Positions 57,967-64,000 of a DNA stretch of 64,000 nt are shown piece by piece. The first letter of the stretch is position 1; the number at the start of each line of letters is the position of its first letter. Both the position numbers and the translations under genes were made by a program. Below the pieces are notes generated by a model, which saw only the letters and a program-made list of their open reading frames with translations, had not been told where the DNA came from and did not search any database. Source of the stretch: Streptomyces corallincola (GTDB lineage: Bacteria; Actinomycetota; Actinomycetes; Streptomycetales; Streptomycetaceae); assembly GCF_019104725.1 (NCBI RefSeq), contig NZ_JAHRXF010000025.1, positions 1 through 64,000 on the forward strand, given 5' to 3'.

Positions 57967-58197
57967 GGTCGTCCCAATCCTCTGTCGGGGCCACGCGGCG
58001 CCCTCCCCCATCAGGCGCTCGGGTCTCGGTGAACCGGTGCCCGGTCCGAGGCGTACCTCGTCGCCGGGTGCACCGGATCGCACACACTATCCGCCCAGTT
58101 CAGCGTCAAGCGACGCCGGTGACAAATTCCGGTGTCCTACACCTGGGCAATCCCCCTCATTCTCCTGGCCGGTGGTGCGTCACGGGACCGTACGGCC

Positions 58198-59364
58198 TCA
58201 CGCGCACGGATGTTCAGACGCGGTGTTGCCGGAGAAGGTCGGCGCGGGGGAGGCCGGGCCCGACGGGTCGGAACGAGGCGCCTGAGGGGCGGAGCCGTCG
58301 TCGGCGACCGCCACCGGCCGGTCCGCGCGCAAGAGCGCGAACAGCCGCCCGGCGGCGGGCTGTACGAGCTGGTCGCGGTTGGCGTCGTACGCGTACGGCT
58401 CGCGCGGCACGGTCAGGAAGCGGACGCTGCCGGTGGGGATGTCCCGCAGCCCGCGCACCAGTTGGTACAGCCCGCGCAGGCTGGCCAGTTCCGGATCGGT
58501 GGTGAGGGAGGAGGTCGCCGCGTCCAGCACCGGGTACAGCTTCACCGGGTTGAGCAGCACGTCGTCGTCCCACACCTTGTCCACCAGGGCGCCCAGGAAG
58601 CGCTGTTGGCGGGCCATCCGCTCGGTGTCGCTGCCGTTGCCGAGGGACTTGCGGGCGCGGACGTACCCGAGCGCCTGCTCGCCGTTCAGCGTCACCCGGC
58701 CCGCCGGCAGCCGGAGTTTCGCGGCCTTGTCGTCGATCGGTTCCTTCAGGCAGACCTCGACGCCGTCCACCGCGTCCACCATCTCCTTGAACCCGCTGAA
58801 GTCCAGCACCATGTGGTGGTCCACGCGGATGCCGGTCAGCTGCTCGACCGTGCGGATGGTGCAGCCCGAACCGCCCAGCTGGAACGCCTGGTTGAACATG
58901 GTCAGCCGGGGCGTGACACGTCCGCCGCCGGGGGTGCGGCAGTCCGGGACGCGCACCATCAGGTCGCGGGGGAGCGAGACGGCGGTGGCGCTGCGCCGGT
59001 CGGCGGCCAGGTGCAGCAGGATCGTGGTGTCCGAGCGCCCGGTGCCCCGGTCCTGCCCGTAGGCGCCGTTCCCGGCGCCGGACCGGGTGTCCGAACCGAT
59101 CAGCAGGATGTTCTGCGCGCCCTTCGCCAGTGCGGTCGGCCGCTCCCGCTCGTAGCGCGCGAGTTCGTCCGCCGCCGCCTCGTCCGGGGTGATGTTGGCG
59201 CTGAGCTTGGCGTACACGAACCATCCGGCACCGGCCCCGGCGAGCACCAGCACCGCCGCGCCGAGCGCCCCGCCCCGCAGCAGGCGCCGCCGACGGCGCC
59301 GCTCCAGCCCCCGCCCGGTGGCCGAGGCCCCGGCGCCGGTGCCGCCCCCGTCCCGTCCACTCAC
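58198..59364 (-). CDS. LCP-family transferase, Cys-containing subgroup, no LytR_C
   Basis: 388 residues, the shortest of the five. Membrane helix (RGGALGAAVLVLAGAGAGWF) and LCP domain (QNILLIGSDTRSGAGNGAYG, AVSLPRDLMVRVPDC, GGSGCTIRTVEQLTGIRVDH, VDGVEVCLKEPI, ALGYVRARKSLGNGSD). It ends in a Pro/Ala/Ser tail instead of LytR_C. Here the GGV turn reads DGV. GTG 59364 has GGGAGGGG upstream. It is likely redundant with, or specialised relative to, its neighbours. Confidence 0.9.
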   Translation of the reverse strand: MSGRDGGGTGAGASATGRGLERRRRRRLLRGGALGAAVLVLAGAGAGWFVYAKLSANITPDEAAADELARYERERPTALAKGAQNILLIGSDTRSGAGNGAYGQDRGTGRSDTTILLHLAADRRSATAVSLPRDLMVRVPDCRTPGGGRVTPRLTMFNQAFQLGGSGCTIRTVEQLTGIRVDHHMVLDFSGFKEMVDAVDGVEVCLKEPIDDKAAKLRLPAGRVTLNGEQALGYVRARKSLGNGSDTERMARQQRFLGALVDKVWDDDVLLNPVKLYPVLDAATSSLTTDPELASLRGLYQLVRGLRDIPTGSVRFLTVPREPYAYDANRDQLVQPAAGRLFALLRADRPVAVADDGSAPQAPRSDPSGPASPAPTFSGNTASEHPCA

Positions 59365-59511
59365 GGCACCGTGCCCCCTCCCGGCGTACCGACGTCGTCC
59401 CTGTCCCTACGACGATGCGGGCGGGCCGGGGGCGGGGCGCCTTCAGCTGCTCCATGTGGGTGACGGTCGTACGGGCCCCGTGGGACGCGGGAACGCCGGG
59501 CGCATCCTCGG

Positions 59512-60267
59512 CTACCGGTGGACCGCGCCCACCCGCTCGCTCTCGACGCGCCGGGCCAGCCCCTCCGCGTCCAGCCGGTCGAGGTTGCGGCACAGCACGA
59601 CCGAGCCCCCGGCGGCCAGCGGGGCGAACAGGCCCGCGCTCAGCCCCGCCCAGGTGTCGTACGGCAACCCGGACAGCAGGCGGGTGCCCGGTCCGGTCAG
59701 CCCCAGCGCGGGGGCGTCCGCGAGCGCCCGGTCCACCACCTCGGCGCCGCTGTACTCGGCACCCGCGACGATCAGTGCCGGGTCCTCGGCGTCCACCGGG
59801 GCGAACGGCGCGAACCGGTCGCCCTGGCCGGGCACCTCGGCCGCGTAGTCCGCGAAGCCCTCCGGGGTCCGGGGGAAGCGTCCGCCGAGCGGGCGCAGCG
59901 CGAGCGCCAGCCGCTCGCCCCGGCAGGCCCGCGCCACGTCCAGCGTGTCCGGGCCGCTCACCACGACGTCGGCGGCGGCCGGGTCCCCGCCCACGTCCGC
60001 CACGGCGCCGACCGAGGAGCACGCCAGCAGCCACACGGCGGTCTGCCAGTGCGCGGGCAGCAGCAGCGCGACCCGGTCGCCGGGGCCCGCGGACAGGTCG
60101 CCCTGGAGCAGGTTGGCGGTCTTGGCCACCCAATTGGCGAAGGTGGCCACGGAGAGTTCGACGCGTTCGCCCGTGGCGTCGTCGTAGAAGGTCACCAGGG
60201 GGCGCCCGGCGTCCGCGGCGAGCGCGGAACGCAGCAGGTCGGCGGGGGTGCGGTCGTTGGCGGTCAC
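59512..60267 (-). CDS. TIGR03089-family protein (partial adenylate-forming-enzyme-like fold)
   Basis: 251 residues. It aligns with the first half of AMP-binding enzymes: LVTFYDDATGERVELSVATF, NWVAKTANLLQGDL, GDRVALLLPAHWQTAVWLLA, and VVLCRNLDRLDAEGLARRV. The C-terminal half with the AMP/ATP signature loop and catalytic lysine is absent, so adenylation activity is doubtful. The actinobacterial family is of unknown function. GTG 60267 comes 7 bases after TACCCT with no ribosome site. It follows LCP 5 in the minus direction upstream. Confidence 0.85.
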   Translation of the reverse strand: MTANDRTPADLLRSALAADAGRPLVTFYDDATGERVELSVATFANWVAKTANLLQGDLSAGPGDRVALLLPAHWQTAVWLLACSSVGAVADVGGDPAAADVVVSGPDTLDVARACRGERLALALRPLGGRFPRTPEGFADYAAEVPGQGDRFAPFAPVDAEDPALIVAGAEYSGAEVVDRALADAPALGLTGPGTRLLSGLPYDTWAGLSAGLFAPLAAGGSVVLCRNLDRLDAEGLARRVESERVGAVHR

Positions 60268-60378
60268 CCGCGCAAGGGTACGCCCGGCCGGGCCCGCCGA
60301 CCGGGTGCCGCCACCACCGGTTCGGCGGAACGGAAACCGACGACCCGTCAGTTCCGTGATGGACATATTTGTCTGACT

Positions 60379-61788
60379 ATGTTCAAGATCATGCCTATGC
60401 GTGGACTCTTCTCTTCCTCCGTCGGTGCCACCTCGATCGGCGTCACGTGCGCGGTCGCCCTCGCGCTCCCGCTGGCCCTGCCCGCGACCGCCGCGCCCGC
60501 GCACGCGGAGCGGACGGCCGCCACGGGCCGGACCGCCGAGGCCGCCGTCCCCGGCCGCACCGAGTCGCTGCCCCTCGCCCCCCGCACGCGCGAGCGCGTC
60601 CTCGGCCAGGCCCCCGAACAGGGCCTCTACCGTGCCTCGGTGGACTCCTTCTCGATGCTCGGCGTGATCTGGGACGACCCGGACACCCCGCTGCGCGGCC
60701 GGGTCCAGGTGCGCACCCGCGACACCGCCACCGGCACCTGGTCCGGCTGGCAGGACGTGGACACGCACAACGAGGACCACGGCGCCGACCCCGGCACGGC
60801 CGAGCGCGCCGCGGGCCATGTCCGGGGCGCCACGGCCCCGTTGTGGGTGGGCGACTCGGACGGGGTGGACGTACGGGTACGGGCGGAGGCGACCGGTCCG
60901 GACGGACCCGCCGGTCCGGAGGACGCCGGCGGCCCCCGGACCCGTACCGCCGCGTTCCCGCTCCCCGCCGGGCTCCGCCTGGAGCTGGTGGACCCCGGCG
61001 CGGCGGAACCCGCCGGGGGGACGCGCGCCGTGACGGCCCCGGAGACGGACGCGGCGGTCACCGCCGAGGCCGCCAACAGCGACGTCGCGCCCGCCGGGGC
61101 GCTGGAGATCCCCGCGCTGGACCGGGCGGCCACCGAGAAGGAACTCGCGGCCCTCGCGGGCGACGGCCCCCGCGTCAAGCCGCACATCGGACCGCGCCCG
61201 AAGATCGTCACCCGGCACGGCTGGGGCGCCGACGAGAAGCTGCGCGAACGCGGCTTCGTCTACACCAAGAAGGTCAAGGCGGCCTTCGTCCACCACACGG
61301 CCACCGGCAACAAGTACACCTGCTCCCAGGCCCCCTCCGTCATCCGCGGCATCTACCGCTACCACGTCAAGAGCATGGGCTGGCGGGACATCGGCTACAA
61401 CTTCCTCGTGGACAAGTGCGGAACGGTCTACGAGGGCCGGGCCGGGGGCGTCACCAAGGCCGTCCTCGGGGCGCACACGATGGGCTTCAACACCAACAGC
61501 ATGGGCATCGCCGTGATCGGCAGCTTCGGCTCCGCCAAGCCGCCCGCCGCCGCCGTCACCGGCGTGGGGAAGATCGTCGCCTGGAAGCTCGGTCTCTTCG
61601 CCGCCAATCCGAGCGGAAAGACATACCTGACCTCGGGCGGTGGCAACCTCTACCCCAAGGGGAAGAACGTACGACTGAACGTGATCTCCGGTCACCGGGA
61701 CGGGTACTCCACCGACTGCCCGGGCAAGCGGCTCTACGCGAAGCTCGGTTCGGTCCGTTCCAAAGCGGCGAAGCTCCAGGGGCGCTGA
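60379..61788 (+). CDS. Secreted N-acetylmuramoyl-L-alanine amidase / PGRP-like protein
   Basis: 469 residues. A signal peptide (hydrophobic stretch VTCAVALALPLALPATAA, cleavage near AHAERTA) precedes a 220-residue linker and beta-type region, then an Amidase_2/PGRP domain of about 170 residues: KAAFVHHTATGNKYTC, DIGYNFLVDKCGTVYEGRAG, AHTMGFNTNSMGIAVIG, and ISGHRDGYSTDCPG. Zinc-binding His and the conserved Tyr/Cys positions are visible. It should trim wall stem peptides. ATG 60379, 60391 and 60397 are all possible; none has a ribosome site. Confidence 0.9.
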   Translation: MFKIMPMRGLFSSSVGATSIGVTCAVALALPLALPATAAPAHAERTAATGRTAEAAVPGRTESLPLAPRTRERVLGQAPEQGLYRASVDSFSMLGVIWDDPDTPLRGRVQVRTRDTATGTWSGWQDVDTHNEDHGADPGTAERAAGHVRGATAPLWVGDSDGVDVRVRAEATGPDGPAGPEDAGGPRTRTAAFPLPAGLRLELVDPGAAEPAGGTRAVTAPETDAAVTAEAANSDVAPAGALEIPALDRAATEKELAALAGDGPRVKPHIGPRPKIVTRHGWGADEKLRERGFVYTKKVKAAFVHHTATGNKYTCSQAPSVIRGIYRYHVKSMGWRDIGYNFLVDKCGTVYEGRAGGVTKAVLGAHTMGFNTNSMGIAVIGSFGSAKPPAAAVTGVGKIVAWKLGLFAANPSGKTYLTSGGGNLYPKGKNVRLNVISGHRDGYSTDCPGKRLYAKLGSVRSKAAKLQGR

Positions 61789-61953
61789 GGCGCTCCCGGC
61801 CGCGCGCCGCGCGGCCGGGGCGGCGCGTTCATCGCCGTCGGGGGACGGGCGGGGGAGGTCCGGGGGGACCGGCGGGGGGCGGTTCGGGGGAACCGTACGC
61901 CGAGTCTCGCGGGACACCGCGCGGCCATCGGGGGCACCGTCGCACGGTCTGCA

Positions 61954-61987
61954 TACACTGGCCGGCCGAAACGATCAGTTCGGCCGG
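61954..61987 (+). promoter_or_regulatory. Promoter region with hairpin before the nucleotidyltransferase gene
   Basis: TACACT (61954-61959) is a plausible -10. It is followed by CCGGCCGAA-ACGATCAG-TTCGGCCGG (61962-61987), a perfect 9-bp repeat that would cover the transcription start. The 224-base gap contains nothing else of note. Confidence 0.45.
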
Positions 61988-62012
61988 TCCCGGCAGGAAG
62001 CAGAGACGACAG

Positions 62013-63095
62013 GTGACAGAAGCGATTCTCCTGGTCGGCGGCAAAGGCACCCGGCTGCGCCCGCTCACGGTCCACACGCCCAAGCCGATGGTCCCGGCGG
62101 CCGGGGTCCCGTTCCTCACCCACCAGCTCGCCCGCGCGCGGGCGGCCGGTGTGGACCACATCGTCCTCGCCACGAGCTATCTCGCCGAGGTCTTCGAACC
62201 CCACTTCGGGGACGGCGCCCAGCTCGGGCTGCACATCGAGTACGTCACCGAGGACGAGCCCCTCGGCACCGGCGGCGCCCTGCGCAACGTCGCCTCCCGG
62301 CTGCGTTCCGGACCCGACGAACCCGTCCTCGTCTTCAACGGCGACATCCTCACCGGACTCGACATCCGCCGCCTCGTGGACACCCACGGCACCACCGGCG
62401 CGGACGTCTCCCTGCACCTCACCCGCGTCACCGATCCGCGCGCCTACGGGCTCGTCCCCACCGACGACACCGGGCGCGTCCTCGCCTTCCTGGAGAAGCC
62501 GCAGACGCCCGAGGAGATCGTCACCGACCAGATCAACGCGGGGGCGTACGTCTTCCGGCGCTCGGTCATCGACACCATCCCCGCCGGGCGGCCCGTCTCC
62601 GTCGAGCGGGAGACCTTCCCCGGACTGCTCGCCGCCGGGGCGCATCTCCAGGGCATGGTGGACTCCACCTACTGGCTCGACCTCGGCACCCCGGCCGCGT
62701 TCGTGCGCGGCTCGGCCGACCTCGTCATGGGCCGCGCCCCGTCCCCGGCCGTGCCCGGCCGCTGCGGTGACCGGCTCATCCTCCCCACGGCACGGGTCGC
62801 CCCGGACGCCAAGCTGACCGGCGGCACCGTGGTGGGCGAGGGCGCCTTCGTCGCCGGGGGCGCCCGCGTCTCCGGCTCCACCATCCTCCCCGGCGCCGTC
62901 ATCGAACCCGGCGCCGTCATCACCGACTCCCTCATCGGCACCCGCGCCCGCGTCGGCGAACGCTCCGTCCTCACCGGCACGGTCATCGGTGACGGCGCCT
63001 TCGTCGGCCCGGACAACGAACTCCGCTCCGGCGCCCGCGTCTGGTGCGACGCCCGCATCCCGGGCGGCGCGCTGCGCTTCTCCTCGGACCAGTAG
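62013..63095 (+). CDS. Mannose-1-phosphate guanylyltransferase-like nucleotidyltransferase
   Basis: 360 residues. The catalytic signature is AILLVGGKGTRLRPLT; TPKPMVPAAGVPFLTHQLAR, LVFNGDILTG (acidic metal site) and FLEKPQTPEEIVTDQINAGAY continue the fold. The C-terminal third is a left-handed beta-helix with repeated hexads (GGARVSGSTILPGAVIEPGAVI). It makes GDP-mannose or another NDP-sugar for glycans and glycolipids. GTG 62013 has GACAGG weakly upstream. Sugar identity cannot be settled by eye. Confidence 0.9.
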   Translation: MTEAILLVGGKGTRLRPLTVHTPKPMVPAAGVPFLTHQLARARAAGVDHIVLATSYLAEVFEPHFGDGAQLGLHIEYVTEDEPLGTGGALRNVASRLRSGPDEPVLVFNGDILTGLDIRRLVDTHGTTGADVSLHLTRVTDPRAYGLVPTDDTGRVLAFLEKPQTPEEIVTDQINAGAYVFRRSVIDTIPAGRPVSVERETFPGLLAAGAHLQGMVDSTYWLDLGTPAAFVRGSADLVMGRAPSPAVPGRCGDRLILPTARVAPDAKLTGGTVVGEGAFVAGGARVSGSTILPGAVIEPGAVITDSLIGTRARVGERSVLTGTVIGDGAFVGPDNELRSGARVWCDARIPGGALRFSSDQ

Positions 63096-63131
63096 GGCCC
63101 GCCCGGGGGTGCGGCCCGCCCGGGGGCGGCC

Positions 63132-63167
63132 CTGGGAGGTGCCCCCTTCGCGGGCGGCACCTCCCAG
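63132..63167. terminator. Bidirectional terminator after the nucleotidyltransferase gene
   Basis: CTGGGAGGTGCC and GGCACCTCCCAG form a 12-bp stem between convergent genes. Confidence 0.75.
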
Positions 63168-63194
63168 CGAGCGGCCCCCGCACAACTGCCCCGA

Positions 63195-64000
63195 CTACAG
63201 CCCCCCGATGTCCACCTTCCGCATCTTCGGCGCCCGCCGCCCCGGCACCACCCCGCTCAGCAGGATCAGCCGGACGGCACGCTGCCGCTGCCCCGCGTAG
63301 GGGGCGAGGAGCCGCAGCATCTCCGCATCGTCGGCGGACCGGTCACCGGCGAGGGCGAAGCCGATGATGCCGGGGAGGTGGAGGTCGCCCACGGTGACCG
63401 CGTCCACCGCCCCGTGACTGCGCTGGACGACCTCCGCGGAGGTCCAGGGCCCCACACCGGGGACGACCTCCAGCCGTGCCCGCGCGTCGGAGACCGGCAG
63501 GGACACCCCCTCTTCGAGCCGGGAGGCGACCCGCACCGCGCGCAGAATCGTGGACGCCCGCTTGTCGTCCACACCGGCCCGGTGCCACTCCCAGGAGGGA
63601 ATCAGGGCCCACTCACGGGGCGAGGGCATGACGAAGAGGGGACGCGCACTCGCCCCGGCGGGACCGGGCGCCCGCTCACCGAAACCCCGGACGAGCAGCC
63701 GCCAGGCGCGGTACGCCTCCTCGGCGGTGACCTTCTGCTCCAGCACCGACGGGATCAGGGACTCCAGCACGAGACCGGTCCGCGTCAGCCGCAGCCCCGG
63801 CCGCCGGTGCCGCGCGAGCGCCACCACCCGGTGGCGCGGCTCGAACGCCTCGGGCTCGTCGGCGGCGCCGAGCAGCTCGGGCAGCGTGTCCAGCAGCCAC
63901 CCCGCGCCCGGCCCCCACGCCTCCCCGACGACCTCCCCGGCACCGGCGTGCACCCGGAGCGTCCCCGGCCCGGCGGGCGTACGGGCGGTACGCCACACCG
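63195..64000 (-). CDS. HhH-GPD DNA glycosylase, AlkA-like (5' end outside window)
   Basis: Only the C-terminal 267 or so residues are visible; the frame runs off the right edge. The helix-hairpin-helix and catalytic loop are clear: LEVVPGVGPWTSAEVVQRSH and VTVGDLHLPGIIGFALAG, with VLEQKVTAEEAYRAWRLLV in front. The family removes alkylated bases such as 3-methyladenine. The aspartate in GDLHLP stands near the expected catalytic position. It is convergent with the nucleotidyltransferase. Confidence 0.88.
   Translation of the reverse strand, partial: VWRTARTPAGPGTLRVHAGAGEVVGEAWGPGAGWLLDTLPELLGAADEPEAFEPRHRVVALARHRRPGLRLTRTGLVLESLIPSVLEQKVTAEEAYRAWRLLVRGFGERAPGPAGASARPLFVMPSPREWALIPSWEWHRAGVDDKRASTILRAVRVASRLEEGVSLPVSDARARLEVVPGVGPWTSAEVVQRSHGAVDAVTVGDLHLPGIIGFALAGDRSADDAEMLRLLAPYAGQRQRAVRLILLSGVVPGRRAPKMRKVDIGGL

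Overview
The window reads as a stretch of core chromosome from a Streptomyces-type actinomycete. G+C is very high, third codon positions are almost all G or C, GTG starts (and a few TTG) are common, and several starts lie 6-7 bases after a TAnnnT-like hexamer with no Shine-Dalgarno sequence. Marker genes agree: rpfA behind a c-di-AMP riboswitch, eno-divIC, a UUA-decoding tRNA-Leu (bldA), a SigB-type sigma factor, purK-purE and a large family of LytR-CpsA-Psr (LCP) proteins. From memory only, the order resembles the rpfA-to-mannose-1-phosphate-guanylyltransferase part of the S. coelicolor chromosome. I could not check this. I saw no insertion sequence, prophage, CRISPR array or biosynthetic cluster.

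Layout. 1-5.3 kb: end of a LysM protein, riboswitch plus rpfA, enolase, divIC, a DUF501 gene and ppx. 5.3-5.8 kb: a RelE/Phd-type toxin-antitoxin pair on the minus strand. 5.9-9.4 kb: a Rex-type operator, NDH-2 and a cyclopropane-fatty-acid-synthase-type methyltransferase. 9.4-12.7 kb: ABC exporter. 13.1 kb: bldA. 13.5-20.9 kb: mixed housekeeping genes (BAX inhibitor-like membrane protein, thiolase, SGNH hydrolase, cystathionine beta-synthase). 21.2-25.1 kb: an RpiR regulator, a membrane protein and a four-gene operon with three roadblock/LC7 proteins and a DUF4388-like protein. 25.3-32.6 kb: a PLP decarboxylase divergent from a histidine-utilisation operon (hutU, M20 amidohydrolase, hutF, hutI). 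32.7-37.6 kb: a SigB-type partner-switching set and a two-component system. 37.7-44.1 kb: GtrA, purK-purE, an M19 dipeptidase with a degenerate copy, two VOC proteins and a divergent CGNR regulator. 44.3-63.1 kb: envelope glycopolymer genes (UDP-glucose dehydrogenase, five LCP proteins, a family 2 glycosyltransferase, an amidase, a nucleotidyltransferase) interspersed with an acyl-CoA dehydrogenase, a DinB protein, a copper-storage protein, a methyltransferase and a thioesterase. The right edge cuts a HhH-GPD glycosylase.

How it works together. The hut genes overlap by four bases at two of three junctions and form one catabolic unit; the M20 enzyme is placed where the last step (formylglutamate hydrolysis) is otherwise missing. 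Sigma factor, STAS antagonist and ATPase form a plausible stress switch. The right third supplies sugar nucleotides, polymerises and attaches wall glycopolymers, and remodels peptidoglycan.

Most worth following: the roadblock operon without an obvious GTPase, the M19 paralogue that has lost all five metal ligands, the GGTAAC operator cluster between the VOC gene and the CGNR regulator, and the AdpA-like site and 18-bp palindrome upstream of bldA.
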